A stretch of DNA of 64,000 nucleotides from contig NZ_CANMIO010000009.1 in the NCBI RefSeq assembly GCF_947497935.1, forward strand, positions 62,001 to 126,000. The letters run 5' to 3'. Below the pieces are notes generated by a model. It was not told where the DNA came from. It searched no databases and worked only from the letters and a program-made list of their open reading frames with translations. This stretch comes from an uncultured Shewanella sp. (lineage in GTDB: Bacteria; Pseudomonadota; Gammaproteobacteria; Enterobacterales; Shewanellaceae). Positions 49,345 through 59,886 of this stretch are shown here, one piece after another (within the stretch, counting starts at the first letter, position 1; every line of letters begins with the position of its first letter). A program made the position numbers and the translations under genes.

Positions 49345-50373
49345 TCAGCTATTAATGTCTAAAAGAATCGACTCTAGACGATCTTCGATCATCTGTGGGA
49401 GTCGACGTTGCGCTTCGGTTACTGCCAAAGTAATTGCTTGTAAAAAAGCAGCTTCATCTGCGCACCCATGACTTTTTACTACAATTCCGCGCAATCCTAT
49501 CAGACTTGCGCCATTATAGTGGTCGGGGTTCATCTGATTTAACAAAGAACGTATACGTGGAGCGATGATTTTAGCGAGGAGTTTGACAAAAAAACCGTCA
49601 CTTAGGCTCTTTTTCAGTTGATGGATCAACAAACGCGCAATACCCTCTGAGGTTTTCAAAGTAATATTACCCACAAAGCCATCACAAACAATCACGTCTA
49701 CATTACCAGAGTAAATCTCATCACCCTCAATAAAACCGGTATAGTTTATTTGAGGAATTTGTTGCAGCAACTGACCAGCCTGTTGAACCTGATCATTACC
49801 TTTAATTTCTTCAATGCCCACATTGAGTAAAGCAACTTTAGGTGACACCGTTTTATCGACGGTTTCACAAAGCACCGAGCCCATCACCGCAAATTGGAAT
49901 AAAGTTTCGGAGTCACAGGAGATATTGGCACCTAAATCGAGTAAATATACAGGCGTGTTATTCACCGCTGGTAAACAGCTTACCAGTGCTGGGCGGTCGA
50001 TCCCCGGCAAGGTCTTAAGTAGCACTTTGGACATCGCCATCAATGCACCAGTATTACCTGCGCTCAGGCATGCTTGTGCTTTACCGTCACGCACTAATTC
50101 AATGGCTAGGCGCATCGAGCTTTGCTTACGGTTTCTTAAGGCATGGACAGGTCGATCGGACATCGCAACCACTTCGGTCGTATGTTTAATCTCAATGCGA
50201 CGTTTTATCGCTGGTTCGGCAGATGCTATATACTCGTCTATCAGGGTTTTATCGCCCACGAGTACGATTTTTAGGAGGGGGTTTAAGCGAAGTGCCTGCA
50301 AGGATGCAGGCACTGTGATGCGGGGACCAAAGTCGCCCCCCATCGCATCTAACGCAAGCGTCAGATTTGTCAT
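49345..50373 (-). CDS. plsX: Phosphate acyltransferase PlsX
   Basis: PlsX makes acyl-phosphate from acyl-ACP for phospholipid synthesis. The 342-residue protein begins [19 protein letters not shown], has [12 protein letters not shown] near residue 97 and the family's [13 protein letters not shown] segment near residue 305. It lies 15 bases downstream of rpmF, the conserved pairing in gammaproteobacteria. Confidence 0.96.
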   Translation of the reverse strand: MTNLTLALDAMGGDFGPRITVPASLQALRLNPLLKIVLVGDKTLIDEYIASAEPAIKRRIEIKHTTEVVAMSDRPVHALRNRKQSSMRLAIELVRDGKAQACLSAGNTGALMAMSKVLLKTLPGIDRPALVSCLPAVNNTPVYLLDLGANISCDSETLFQFAVMGSVLCETVDKTVSPKVALLNVGIEEIKGNDQVQQAGQLLQQIPQINYTGFIEGDEIYSGNVDVIVCDGFVGNITLKTSEGIARLLIHQLKKSLSDGFFVKLLAKIIAPRIRSLLNQMNPDHYNGASLIGLRGIVVKSHGCADEAAFLQAITLAVTEAQRRLPQMIEDRLESILLDINS

Positions 50374-50388
50374 AAGGGTCTCAACAAA

Positions 50389-50559
50389 TTACTTGTTGAT
50401 AACCTTTTGACCACGGTAGAAACCGTCCGCAGTCACGTTGTGACGACGGTGAAGTTCACCACTCGTTGCATCCACAGATAATTGAGCTGTGCTCAAAGAA
50501 TCGTGTGAACGGCGCATACCGCGCTTAGAACGAGATTTTTTATTCTGTTGTACAGCCAT
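50389..50559 (-). CDS. rpmF: 50S ribosomal protein L32
   Basis: This short reading frame encodes 56 residues: [20 protein letters not shown] at the start and a basic C terminus ending [11 protein letters not shown]. It matches L32 of gammaproteobacteria, without the zinc cysteines of some other groups. It lies between yceD and plsX, 17 bases after yceD, in the invariant yceD-rpmF-plsX order, linking ribosome and lipid synthesis. Confidence 0.97.
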   Translation of the reverse strand: MAVQQNKKSRSKRGMRRSHDSLSTAQLSVDATSGELHRRHNVTADGFYRGQKVINK

Positions 50560-50576
50560 TGGCCCTGTCTCCTAGA

Positions 50577-51101
50577 TTACTTGCTCTTCAGTTTTTCTAA
50601 CACTGCAAACGGATTTGGACGCTCCTCTTGAGCGGGTTCGATCTCGCCTACTACTATATCTTGCTTACCAAGATGACAATCTTCATTCTCATGCATGGCA
50701 ATCAAAGGCATAGCGACTATCAATTCATCTTCGATCAATTGATGCAGACGAATTTCGCCAATTTCATTGCACTCAATAGGCTCATACGCATCCGGGAGCT
50801 CATCGATTTCAGCTTCAGTCTTACAAAGTCCAAAGCTAAACTCGACCGTAACCTCAGTGGTAAATAGTGTCATACAACGTTGACAATCCAGAGTGAGCTC
50901 CGTCACAGCCTTCCCGTTAAGGTAGACTATCCCCTGTATATCGACGCCACATTCAAGCGACACTGCCACATCAGAACAGTCGCCGGCACATAATTCATTT
51001 AATCGCTTTAACTGCTTACCAGGCACCGAGCCTTCATATGAAATCTGGCTACTGGCAGCGCGAACGGGATCAATTGAAACCGGTATCTTTACTGTTTGCA
51101 T
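50577..51101 (-). CDS. yceD: YceD family protein (DUF177)
   Basis: The 174-residue protein matches YceD. It has a cysteine-containing core (ELTLDCQRCMTLFTTEV near residue 70) and the C-terminal NPFAVLEKLK segment conserved in the family. The family appears to take part in 23S rRNA metabolism in plants and bacteria (from memory); the mechanism is not settled. It heads the rpmF-plsX-fab operon, as in E. coli. Confidence 0.93.
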   Translation of the reverse strand: MQTVKIPVSIDPVRAASSQISYEGSVPGKQLKRLNELCAGDCSDVAVSLECGVDIQGIVYLNGKAVTELTLDCQRCMTLFTTEVTVEFSFGLCKTEAEIDELPDAYEPIECNEIGEIRLHQLIEDELIVAMPLIAMHENEDCHLGKQDIVVGEIEPAQEERPNPFAVLEKLKSK

Positions 51102-51514
51102 AAGGCGCGCATTTTAGGTGAATTTTAGCAGAAGTCAATACTCTTGTACGTTCAAGATGAATAACCACTGTTTGATTCAGCTAAGTGAGTTGTTAGGTAA
51201 CCACATTGTACAAGAAACAAAGCCGCCAATACATTATATTTCGCCTATAAATGCGTTTAAGTGTTCGTAATTCCATCGGCTAATTCTATTTTTGTGATGC
51301 TGTTAATAAAGCGGCTCGATAAATACAGCTAGGTAGCCTTGGTTTCCCCCTAAATAAATCACTTTATTGCAACACCAGCGCCTTTAACTTAAGCAGTTGA
51401 ATATTTTAAATTTCACTTCTATTCACCTAATAAGATCGTAGCCGCCCTAGCTTTTAACTCGGCAATGCTTGGAACATGAAGCTATATAGTCAACTCCACA
51501 CGACAAACTATAGG
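51102..51514. other. Intergenic region upstream of the yceD-fab operon
   Basis: These 413 bases lie between two minus-strand genes. The promoter of the yceD-rpmF-plsX-fab operon must be here. I see no reading frame, repeat or strong hairpin. Confidence 0.5.
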
Positions 51515-51715
51515 CTAATTTTCACCCTTATTGAGATGATGAGTACCTGAGGCCCAGTGAACGACGACATGATCAAGACGCGCAATCCCTTCTCGTGCAA
51601 GTGCACCTAATACCATCGCAATTAGAATGGTCGGATAAAACGGGCGGCTCACATCCCCACTTAAGTGAACGACTACAGACAACATGATTAAAATCGCAAT
51701 CCATAATTTAAGCAT
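51515..51715 (-). CDS. Small membrane protein of unknown function
   Basis: The 66-residue product has two hydrophobic segments (about residues 2-18 and 27-42) and an amphipathic C terminus with several histidines. GAGGAG lies 7 bases before the ATG, so translation is well supported. I do not recognise a family. It is a single gene near the divergent Maf pyrophosphatase gene. Confidence 0.6.
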   Translation of the reverse strand: MLKLWIAILIMLSVVVHLSGDVSRPFYPTILIAMVLGALAREGIARLDHVVVHWASGTHHLNKGEN

Positions 51716-51967
51716 AACCTTGCTCCTCAGCGTTTAAGTTCCAACACAGAATACGGTTTAAGGCCTGTATGCAAGCTGAATACTGTTTCATCGAGTCAAC
51801 CAGAACTCCGCTTGAATGTAAGCTCAACGAATCAATTACTAAGCAAAGAGTTATTGCGATATCTAAAACAGCTGAAGTTATCACGATACCCCTTGCTAAC
51901 CAGCGGCAACTTTAGTGACAATACTGAATGGCTTCTCAAGCATTCCCGAATATTACAAGGCCTTACT

Positions 51968-52549
51968 ATGTCCATACCTATCGTTCTAGCTTCAACCTCT
52001 ACTTTTAGGCAAGCGCTCCTTAAAAAGCTCGAGTTGGAGTTTAGCTGCTGCTCGCCTGATGTCGACGAGACACCACTTGAGAATGAGTCCCCTAGCGAAC
52101 TGGTTTTGCGGTTAGCGAAACTAAAGGCCGAGGCTGGAGCAATACAACACCCAAACTCTATTGTTATCGGCTCAGATCAAGTCGCAGTGATAAACAACCA
52201 AATCATCGGTAAACCACTCAACCGTGAAACAGCCATAGTACAGCTAACGGCTGCCAGTGGTCAGGCTATAACTTTTTATACAGGCCTCGCCGTTCATAAT
52301 GCAAATACCGGCTCGGTTGAAGCGATTGTCGAACCCTTTACTGTCCACTTTCGCTCATTGACTTCAAAGCAGATCTGTAACTATGTTGATATCGAGCAGC
52401 CTTTTTACTGTGCTGGGAGTTTTAAGAGTGAAGGCTTGGGTATTGCCTTATTTGAAAGGTTAGAAGGTAAAGATCCAAACACCCTTATTGGACTACCGTT
52501 AATTTCTCTTATCGATCTGCTAGAAACTCAGGGCGTTCATGTTTTATAA
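51968..52549 (+). CDS. Maf-family nucleotide pyrophosphatase (YceF-like)
   Basis: I place the start at the ATG at 51968, preceded by AAGG at a good distance; an upstream in-frame TTG would add 52 residues unrelated to the family. The 193-residue protein begins [18 protein letters not shown] and has [29 protein letters not shown] and [12 protein letters not shown] motifs. From the DET and SFKSEG pattern it resembles the YceF branch, which hydrolyses m7GTP, over YhdE (dTTP/UTP). It clears modified nucleotides. In enteric genomes yceF adjoins yceD, and here it lies near it, divergently. Confidence 0.88.
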   Translation: MSIPIVLASTSTFRQALLKKLELEFSCCSPDVDETPLENESPSELVLRLAKLKAEAGAIQHPNSIVIGSDQVAVINNQIIGKPLNRETAIVQLTAASGQAITFYTGLAVHNANTGSVEAIVEPFTVHFRSLTSKQICNYVDIEQPFYCAGSFKSEGLGIALFERLEGKDPNTLIGLPLISLIDLLETQGVHVL

Positions 52550-52849
52550 CGCCTATGGCTAATCAGCCCAGTGACACCGAGTAAATAAAAAGCAAATCTA
52601 GTACTGTTAAACTAAAATCAGTGCTAACAAATTAAGCTTGCTCGTTAGAGGCCTTAATCAACGAATAATATCATTAACTTCGATTTGTCAGTTTTTTACT
52701 ATATGACGAATAAATAAATTGCCTAATTTTGATTATGCTCGCGTGTGACTTAAGAGAGCGTCGCGGAGTAAGTTAAAGTCATTCAAACTTCAATTTACTT
52801 AGCACAGATTAATGGACTAACTGACCGTATATGTATCTGGGATAGGGAT
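52550..52849. other. Intergenic region before the diguanylate cyclase gene
   Basis: These 300 bases are A+T-rich and must hold the promoter of the downstream gene. No reading frame, hairpin or repeat stands out. Confidence 0.45.
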
Positions 52850-54211
52850 ATGACCAATATAGAACAAGCGCTCGCTCTACTCGCTGCACCTTATACCGAT
52901 GAACATTTTTTTACTCGAGCCCTAAAAGCGTTAACCTTAGTCACGGGTTGTCGCTGGGCAGGGTTTGGCCGCCCTACCCCTCAAGAAGGATTCGGCGAAG
53001 TCATTGCTTTTTTAGATGGTGAAGAAAACCTACCTAGCTTTGAGTTTGAACTAAATGGTTCACCTTGCGAACAGGTGTATCTGAACGAACAATGTCACTT
53101 GATCTTTAACCGCAACCTTCAGAGCCTCTTTCCTGATTTTGATTTAATAAAAACACTTGGCGCCGATAGTTATCAGGCGGAGCAAATTTTAAACGAAAGA
53201 GGGGAAATAATCGGTCATATTTTCGTACTGGATTCAAAACCCCAAAAAGAAGACAACAAATCAAACGGATTTTTCAGGCTAGTTGCGCAGCGAATAGGAG
53301 TTGAATACCAGCGCCATACCATAAATCTTGAACTTGAGCAGCGACAGAAGATGATCGCTTTATCCGAGCAGTATATGTCTTTTGTCGATACCAACTATAT
53401 CTATCGCGTGGTATCGAAAGGCTATGAATCATTATTTAATCTAACTCAAGATCAGATCATCGGCAAAAGTGTTTTTGAACTTCATGGACGAAACGTTTTT
53501 GAAAATCAAATAAAACCTTTACTCGATCGCTGCTATCAAGGAGAACAGATAAAGACTCAAATTTGGGTTCATCCTCCTCATCATAAAAGGCCCATTTTCT
53601 TAGATGTGCACCATACCCCTTATTTCGATGCCTTCGGCCAAATCAAGGGCTCTATTGTTTCGGCTCATGATATTACTGAGCTTGAACAAGCTAAGAGCAG
53701 AATTGAGTATTTGGCGAATCACGATAGCCTAACCGGGTTAGCCAATCGGCGCGCATTATTTTACCAATTCGAGAAGTTACTTAAAGTGGCAAGGAGTGGT
53801 AGCGCAAGAGTCGCGATCGCCTATTTAGATATTGATGATTTTAAATCCATTAACGACAACTATGGCCATCAGGTTGGCGATCAAGTGCTCATCGAAGTGG
53901 CTGACATTTTAACTCATGCGAGCTTACAGGATGATACCGTAGCACGAATAGGAGGGGATGAATTTATCTTAATCAAAACGTTTGAACATCAACTTGCGCC
54001 ATTAAATGAACAAGTCCTACTCCATGACCTGCGAAAACAACTGCAACATGCGTTGTGTACCCAAGTTTCCATTAATGGTCATAAGATAGAAATCAGCGCA
54101 AGTATCGGACTTCATTTAGTCAATGACACGTCAGCGGAATTAGCATCACTAATCAATCAGGCCGATAATGAAATGTTCAAAAACAAACAAAGCGTGCCTA
54201 TTCACCAATGA
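52850..54211 (+). CDS. Diguanylate cyclase with GAF-like and PAS domains
   Basis: The 453-residue soluble protein has a GAF-like N-terminal region (about residues 1-150), a PAS domain (about 165-285, ending DITELEQAKSRIEYLANHD) and a GGDEF domain (about 290-450) with an intact GGDEF motif in VARIGGDEFILI. The inhibitory I-site RxxD is not conserved: the position of its arginine is leucine in LQDDTVARIGGDEF. It should make cyclic di-GMP in response to an unknown intracellular signal. No EAL domain is present. Confidence 0.88.
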   Translation: MTNIEQALALLAAPYTDEHFFTRALKALTLVTGCRWAGFGRPTPQEGFGEVIAFLDGEENLPSFEFELNGSPCEQVYLNEQCHLIFNRNLQSLFPDFDLIKTLGADSYQAEQILNERGEIIGHIFVLDSKPQKEDNKSNGFFRLVAQRIGVEYQRHTINLELEQRQKMIALSEQYMSFVDTNYIYRVVSKGYESLFNLTQDQIIGKSVFELHGRNVFENQIKPLLDRCYQGEQIKTQIWVHPPHHKRPIFLDVHHTPYFDAFGQIKGSIVSAHDITELEQAKSRIEYLANHDSLTGLANRRALFYQFEKLLKVARSGSARVAIAYLDIDDFKSINDNYGHQVGDQVLIEVADILTHASLQDDTVARIGGDEFILIKTFEHQLAPLNEQVLLHDLRKQLQHALCTQVSINGHKIEISASIGLHLVNDTSAELASLINQADNEMFKNKQSVPIHQ

Positions 54212-54280
54212 AAACACGTTTACTTGAACGCAAGCTTGAAATTTGACCATTAGCAGCGTTCAATACGATAAACAGCTAAG

Positions 54281-54928
54281 CTAACCTAATACGTTAAGTA
54301 ACTCTATCGGCCTATGGATAATGGCTTTTGGCTTAGCTAACAGTAGCTTTGACTCACTATGAGCGCCATAACTGACGCCAACAGAATCAACTCCGGCATT
54401 ATTTGCCATATTCAGATCATGAAGAGAATCACCAACCATGATCGCACGTTCGGGCTTAACTTTAAGCTCTTCTAATAATTCGTGGATCATATCAGGGTTA
54501 GGTTTACTCTTTGACTCATCGGCGCATCTGCTCGATTCAAAGTGCCTTCCTAAGCCAGTTTCGCTTAACACACGATTTAAACCATTGCGCCCTTTGCCCG
54601 TAGCAACGGCTAGACGATAGTCACGTGCACTCAATTCATTCAGTAGCATTTCACTACCTTCAAACAGTGGGCTAGGTGTGGTGTTAAGCGTCAAATAATG
54701 CTCTTTATACGAATTAATCATGGGTTCGAAATCGATTGTAGGCAAAGCTGGATATAAGGTTTTTAACGCCTCTTCCATCGATAAGCCTATCACATCGCGA
54801 ACCGCTAGCTCTGATGGACTGACAATTGATAGCGAGTGCGCCATCTGCTGCATACAAGTAACAATTTTACTGATGGAATCCATTAAGGTTCCATCCCAAT
54901 CAAAGATGACTAATTCGTAAGGCTTCAT
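54281..54928 (-). CDS. HAD-family phosphatase (Gph/YqaB-like)
   Basis: The 215-residue protein has HAD motif I FDWDGTLMDS (residues 9-18), motif II VATGKGRNGL and motif IV VGDSLHDLNMANNAG. A helical cap lies at about residues 20-80. The family includes phosphoglycolate phosphatases and other small-metabolite phosphatases; the substrate is not defined by sequence. The start overlaps the rluC stop in a 4-base ATGA, so the two are translationally coupled. Confidence 0.88.
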   Translation of the reverse strand: MKPYELVIFDWDGTLMDSISKIVTCMQQMAHSLSIVSPSELAVRDVIGLSMEEALKTLYPALPTIDFEPMINSYKEHYLTLNTTPSPLFEGSEMLLNELSARDYRLAVATGKGRNGLNRVLSETGLGRHFESSRCADESKSKPNPDMIHELLEELKVKPERAIMVGDSLHDLNMANNAGVDSVGVSYGAHSESKLLLAKPKAIIHRPIELLNVLG

Positions 54929-55884
54929 ACTTTCTTTAACTTCTTTAAGGTTGATTCGAGTATTGTGTCTAATGGCGCTTTAACTTGCATCACCTCTTCC
55001 GTCTCAGGATGAGTAAATTTCAACTGCGCCGCGTGTAAAAATAATCTATTTAGTCCCTGCGCTCGCATAGAGTCATCAAACTTTTGTTCGCTATACTTCT
55101 CATCACAAGCGATTGGGTGACCCGCAAATTGGCAATGTACACGGATTTGATGGGTACGCCCAGTTACTGGGCTTGCCTGGACCAATGTTGAATCGCTGTA
55201 GCGTTGAAGTACCTTAAAGCGGGTCTCTGATTCTTTACCCTCTTTATTAACACGAACAATTCGTTCACCAGACTTAAGTGTTAGCTTAAGTAACGGTGCT
55301 TTAATCACTTTGTCGTGATTTTGCCACTCGCCTCTAACTAGAGCAACATAGTCCTTTTGCATCTTCTTATATCTAAGTTGATCATGTAGATGTCTTAATG
55401 CACTTCGCTTCTTAGCGATAAGTAACACACCGGATGTTTCTTTATCTAAGCGGTGCACTAATTCAAGGAATTTTTGTTGGGTACGCAGCGATCGCATCGC
55501 TTCAATAACACCAAACTCAACGCCACTACCGCCATGCACGGCAATACCAGACGGTTTATTAAGCACAATTAGGTACTTATCTTCAAATAAGATGCGTTCT
55601 TCAAGCTGTGATACTTTGGTCAATTTAGCAGATGGACCTGGACGCCCTTCGCTTTCAGAGACTCTCACAGGAGGAATGCGTACCACATCACCATCGGCCA
55701 ATTTATATTCAGGCTTTATGCGCTTTTTATTAACACGAACTTCGCCTTTGCGCACAATCCGATAGATCATACTCTTAGGCACGCCTTTAAGTTTTGTCAG
55801 AAGAAAATTGTCTATACGTTGTCCAACGTGGTCCTCGTCAATAGTAACCATTTGAACTTGTGCTTTTGGAGATGGAGTATTCAT
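54925..55884 (-). CDS. rluC: 23S rRNA pseudouridine synthase RluC
   Basis: RluC modifies U955, U2504 and U2580 of 23S rRNA. The 319-residue protein has an N-terminal S4 RNA-binding domain (about residues 20-85), the catalytic HRLDKETSGVLL motif near residue 145, and the TGRTHQIRVHCQFAGHP segment near residue 235. It is the standard gene upstream, divergent, of rne, and is coupled to the phosphatase gene downstream. RluC rather than RluD is inferred from context. Confidence 0.93.
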   Translation of the reverse strand: MNTPSPKAQVQMVTIDEDHVGQRIDNFLLTKLKGVPKSMIYRIVRKGEVRVNKKRIKPEYKLADGDVVRIPPVRVSESEGRPGPSAKLTKVSQLEERILFEDKYLIVLNKPSGIAVHGGSGVEFGVIEAMRSLRTQQKFLELVHRLDKETSGVLLIAKKRSALRHLHDQLRYKKMQKDYVALVRGEWQNHDKVIKAPLLKLTLKSGERIVRVNKEGKESETRFKVLQRYSDSTLVQASPVTGRTHQIRVHCQFAGHPIACDEKYSEQKFDDSMRAQGLNRLFLHAAQLKFTHPETEEVMQVKAPLDTILESTLKKLKKV

Positions 55885-56483
55885 ACTGCGCCGTTATGTA
55901 TTTCGATGCGACGCATTGTACAACAACTGAAAAGAATTGTGCCTTTCCATTTGCTGATTTTATCTATTATTGCTATATTTCCCTCGCTATTGCTGACTAC
56001 AACTGGATAAAACATCCTTAAGTCAGCCTTACATGACGGATCAGAACGAGACTAAAAACGTTTAAAGTTTGATAGTAAATCATTGATTTACGGGTCGTTG
56101 TATCAATAAAAAGGCAAGAACATACGCCTTCACGACTAAATCAAAATGCAAACCCAACTTACAACTGGTTTCTCGACTGAAACGCCCCCAATTTCGAAGA
56201 ATAATTTTAACTCGTCGTCAGACGCTACCATTTCGAATTGGCATTACTGGAAAGTACTTAAAGAATTTATGGGGTTGGTTGACATTTAACGACGAATTCC
56301 TTGTTTTTTGTAAACATAAAAAAATAAGCCATAAATAGGATGCGACACGCAGAGAATGCGTCTAACAGCAATGCGCACCTTGCCTAGAGACCGACCGAGA
56401 GGTCCTGTTTAGTAATCCTAGGCCCGTAATGCAGTGAAATTTGTATCGTTTGGTGACCTTTATCATAGAAGAATTAAGTCATC
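55885..56483. promoter_or_regulatory. rne 5' leader and divergent rluC-rne promoter region
   Basis: These 599 bases separate rluC from rne. In E. coli the rne leader is long and binds RNase E for autoregulation; here a similar role is inferred. GCCTAG (56382-56387) can pair with CTAGGC (56418-56423), enclosing GACC (56389-56392) with GGTC (56401-56404), which gives a nested stem-loop about 60 bases before the rne start. ACGC with GCGT (around 56346-56361) forms another small hairpin. No reading frame is seen. Confidence 0.6.
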
Positions 56484-59400
56484 ATGAAACGGATGTTAAT
56501 CAATGCGACTCAATCTGAAGAGTTGCGCGTTGCCCTTGTTGATGGGCAACAACTTTATGATCTGGATATCGAAAGCCCAGGACATGAACAAAAGAAAGCC
56601 AACATTTACAAAGGCACTATCACGCGAGTAGAACCGTCTCTTGAAGCGGCTTTCGTTGATTATGGTGCTGAACGTCACGGCTTCCTCCCGCTTAAAGAAA
56701 TTGCTCGTGAATACTTCCCTAAAGGTTACTCTTTCCAAGGTCGTCCTAGCATTAAGGAAGTGGTTAAAGAAGGGCAAGAAGTTATCATTCAAATTGATAA
56801 AGAGGAGCGCGGCAACAAAGGTGCAGCACTAACAACCTTTATCAGTCTTGCAGGTTCTTACCTTGTTCTAATGCCAAATAACCCTCGTGCTGGCGGTATT
56901 TCACGTCGTATCGAAGGTGATGAGCGTACTGAACTAAAAGCCGCTCTAGCCGAGCTTGAAGTACCACAAGGTATGGGATTAATTGTTCGCACCGCAGGTG
57001 TGGGTAAAGATCCAGCAGAGTTAAAGTGGGACTTAAAAGTACTTCAGCACCACTGGGCTGCAATTAAAGAAGCTGCAGAAAGTGCACCCGCGCCTTTCCT
57101 AATCCATCAGGAAAGTAACGTGATTGTTCGTGCAATTCGTGACTATTTACGTCGCGATGTTGGCGAGATCTTGATTGACCACCCACGCATTTATGAGCAA
57201 GCAAAAGAACACGTTTCTCTTGTTCGCCCAGATTTCGTTGAGCGTATTAAACGCTATGACGCTGAAGTACCACTATTTACCCATTATCAAATCGAAACAC
57301 AAATTGAATCTGCATTCCAACGTGAAGTACGCCTTCCTTCTGGTGGTTCAATTGTTATTGATCCAACTGAAGCCCTCACTTCTATCGATATTAACTCAGC
57401 CCGTGCAACTAAAGGCGGTGATATCGAAGAGACAGCACTAAATACTAACCTTGAAGCCGCTGATGAAATTGCCCGTCAATTACGTCTTCGTGACTTAGGT
57501 GGTTTAGTGGTTATCGACTTTATCGACATGACACCAGTACGTCATCAACGTGAAGTTGAAAAGCGTATGCAAGACGCCGTTCATCACGACCGTGCTCGCG
57601 TACAATTAGGCCGTATTTCTCGTTTTGGTTTGATGGAAATGTCGCGTCAACGTCTACGCCCATCACTTGAAGAGTCTGCTGCACATTTATGCCCACGTTG
57701 TCATGGCCAAGGTACGATTCGCGGTACTGAATCTTTAGCCTTATCTATTCTTCGCCTTATGGAAGAGGAAGCGATTAAAGAGAACACATCGCAAATTGAA
57801 GCGGTTGTGCCTGTTGATGTTGCCGCTTTCCTACTTAACGAAAAACGTAAAGCAATTCGTATCACTGAAAAGCGCCATAATGTTGAAGTGTATGTCATTC
57901 CAGATCCAAACATGACTACACCGGATTACCGTGTTGTTCGTCATCGTAAAGATGATGAGATCAGCGAATCTAGCTACAAGTTACTTGAAAAAGAAGAATC
58001 TAAGCTGTACGAACCACGCAAGCTTGAAAGAGCAGCTGCGCCACAACCAGCACTAAAAGGGTTCTCGACTCCTAAAAAAGCAGCTGTAGAAACTAAGCCT
58101 GCCGCTCCTAAGAAAGAGGAACCAGGTTTCTTCGCTAAGATTGCTGCTGCGATTAGCTCACTATTTGCTAGCAAAGAAGAGCCAAAAACGGAGCCTAAGA
58201 AGCAAGACAAAGACAGCCGTAATAACCAAGGCCGTAATAATAACCGTCGCAATAGCAATCGTCGCAACGACCCACGTCGTAACCGCAACGAGAACCGCAA
58301 CGATGGTGAGCAAGCTAAAGACAAGCGTAACAAGAACAGTCGTAACGAAAGAAACGATGACCGTTCACAGGCGCAAGAAGACACGAATAAGCGTCAACCT
58401 CGTGCCGATAAGTCACGCACTCGTCAAGAGACTAGCAACGAGAACGAGCAACCAAAGCAAGAAGCTGCACGTGAACGTCGCCAGCGTCGTAATATGCGCC
58501 GTAAAGTGCGCGTGACAAATGAGACTGAAGAAACCAAAGTAGTAGCGGCTAAAACTGATGCCCCGGCGCCAGCTAAAGTCACTAACGAAGAAAAGCCAGC
58601 ACGTCCAAAACGTCAACCTCGTAAGCCTAAGGCTAAAGTTGAAGCGGTTGAAACAGCAGAGCAAGCTGATACTGTTGTTCAGGTTGAAGCGACTAAACCA
58701 GTTATTGAAGCGACTAAGCCAGTAGTTGACACTCCTGTTGAATCGCCAAAGCCAGTTGTTGAAACTAAAGTTGAAACAGTGACTGAAGCAAATGTAGATT
58801 CGACAGAAGAAACCACTTCAGAAGAAAATACACGTGAGCCACGTGAAGGCCAACGCAGAAGCCGTCGTAGTCCTCGCCATCTTCGTGCAGCGGGTCAACG
58901 TCGTCGCCGTGATGGAGAAGCTGCTCAGCAAAATGAAGATAGCCAACCATTTGTTGCAATTGATCCAATCACGACTGTCGTGGAAAGCACTTCTGACGTT
59001 GTCGTCGTTGCACCAGTTGAGGCCAATGTTGAAGTTAAAACGGATACTCCTGCCAATGAACACGCCGCAGCTAAAGCCGAAGCGACTAGCGAAGCACAAG
59101 CTCCAACGGTTGCCCCTACAGAGGTAGTTACGGTTGAAGCAACACCTGCTGAAGCTGTGATTGAAGCTAAAACAGTAGAGACTGCTGTTGAAGCTCCAGC
59201 TGCCAAGCCTGAAGTTCAAGTTGAAGCCAAACCTGAAGTTCAAGTTGAAGCCAAGCCTGAAGTTCAAGTTGAAGCCAAACCTGAAGTTAAGCTTGTTGCT
59301 GAACCTGAGACTAAGGTAGAGGCTGAAGTCAAACCAGTGATTGAGCCAGCAGTTGAAGTTATGGCTGAGCCTAACGAATCAAAAGCGCCAAAGGTTGAAT

Positions 59401-59756
59401 CTACGTCAAAAACAGCTTCAGCTCCAATGGCAAAGCCTGCAGCAATAGTGCCTAGTGTTGAACGTTCTGTAGAAGTAGAAGCACCAGCTCAAGTCCAATC
59501 AGAAGCTGTAGAGCCAAAAGCAGTTGAAGTTAAGGTTACAGAGCCTACTGAGATCGCTGTTGAAACCAAGCCTGTTGCAGCTAAGCCTGCGAGTCGTTTT
59601 GGCGCGATGGTAATGTCTGATACAACTAAGCCAACAGTTGAAACTAGAGACAATATCGCTACCCCAACAGGTCGCCAATATGATGTATCTGACGCTGTTG
59701 ACACTGCAAAGCCAAGAACAGCAAACAGTGCAAATTCAGATACCGCTCGTACGTAA
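56484..59756 (+). CDS. rne: Ribonuclease E
   Basis: RNase E cuts single-stranded AU-rich RNA and scaffolds the degradosome. The 1090-residue protein has an N-terminal catalytic half (about 1-520) with S1 domain, DNase I-like site (VVIDFIDM near 346) and zinc-link CPRCHGQG near residue 404. An amphipathic membrane-anchor-like helix ([15 protein letters not shown], about 549-563) follows. The remainder is disordered: an Arg/Asn-rich part (about 575-700), an Arg-rich motif near 780-815, and a long Glu/Val/Pro/Ala-rich tail with three PEVQVEAK repeats. A conserved-looking RFGAMVM near residue 1035 may be a partner-binding motif (inference). Confidence 0.95.
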   Translation: MKRMLINATQSEELRVALVDGQQLYDLDIESPGHEQKKANIYKGTITRVEPSLEAAFVDYGAERHGFLPLKEIAREYFPKGYSFQGRPSIKEVVKEGQEVIIQIDKEERGNKGAALTTFISLAGSYLVLMPNNPRAGGISRRIEGDERTELKAALAELEVPQGMGLIVRTAGVGKDPAELKWDLKVLQHHWAAIKEAAESAPAPFLIHQESNVIVRAIRDYLRRDVGEILIDHPRIYEQAKEHVSLVRPDFVERIKRYDAEVPLFTHYQIETQIESAFQREVRLPSGGSIVIDPTEALTSIDINSARATKGGDIEETALNTNLEAADEIARQLRLRDLGGLVVIDFIDMTPVRHQREVEKRMQDAVHHDRARVQLGRISRFGLMEMSRQRLRPSLEESAAHLCPRCHGQGTIRGTESLALSILRLMEEEAIKENTSQIEAVVPVDVAAFLLNEKRKAIRITEKRHNVEVYVIPDPNMTTPDYRVVRHRKDDEISESSYKLLEKEESKLYEPRKLERAAAPQPALKGFSTPKKAAVETKPAAPKKEEPGFFAKIAAAISSLFASKEEPKTEPKKQDKDSRNNQGRNNNRRNSNRRNDPRRNRNENRNDGEQAKDKRNKNSRNERNDDRSQAQEDTNKRQPRADKSRTRQETSNENEQPKQEAARERRQRRNMRRKVRVTNETEETKVVAAKTDAPAPAKVTNEEKPARPKRQPRKPKAKVEAVETAEQADTVVQVEATKPVIEATKPVVDTPVESPKPVVETKVETVTEANVDSTEETTSEENTREPREGQRRSRRSPRHLRAAGQRRRRDGEAAQQNEDSQPFVAIDPITTVVESTSDVVVVAPVEANVEVKTDTPANEHAAAKAEATSEAQAPTVAPTEVVTVEATPAEAVIEAKTVETAVEAPAAKPEVQVEAKPEVQVEAKPEVQVEAKPEVKLVAEPETKVEAEVKPVIEPAVEVMAEPNESKAPKVESTSKTASAPMAKPAAIVPSVERSVEVEAPAQVQSEAVEPKAVEVKVTEPTEIAVETKPVAAKPASRFGAMVMSDTTKPTVETRDNIATPTGRQYDVSDAVDTAKPRTANSANSDTART
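59205..59280 (+). repeat. 24-bp repeats in the rne C-terminal region
   Basis: Three near-identical 24-base units at 59205-59228, 59229-59252 and 59253-59276 encode PEVQVEA repeats (KPEVQVEA), with a degenerate fourth copy (KPEVKLVA). They keep the frame and lie in the disordered scaffold tail, where length changes are tolerated. Confidence 0.9.
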
Positions 59757-59777
59757 ACTGAGTTAACTGGTTTATCT

Positions 59778-59808
59778 AAAAGCCATGCATTAGTGCATGG
59801 CTTTTTTA
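59778..59808 (+). terminator. rne terminator
   Basis: AAAAGCCATGCA (59778-59789) pairs with TGCATGGCTTTT (59794-59805), followed by a T-run. It lies 22 bases after the stop. Confidence 0.92.
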
Positions 59809-59886
59809 TATTCAAACGGCCGCGAATTTGTTAGTATTCGCGGCCAACACCCCTTCCTATTCCAACAATAATTTAACAGAGGCTAA

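Noticed and set aside
58818..59267. Several long minus- and plus-strand frames across the rne C-terminal half
   Set aside because: The low-complexity codon composition of the tail keeps other frames open. Only the rne frame matches a known protein.
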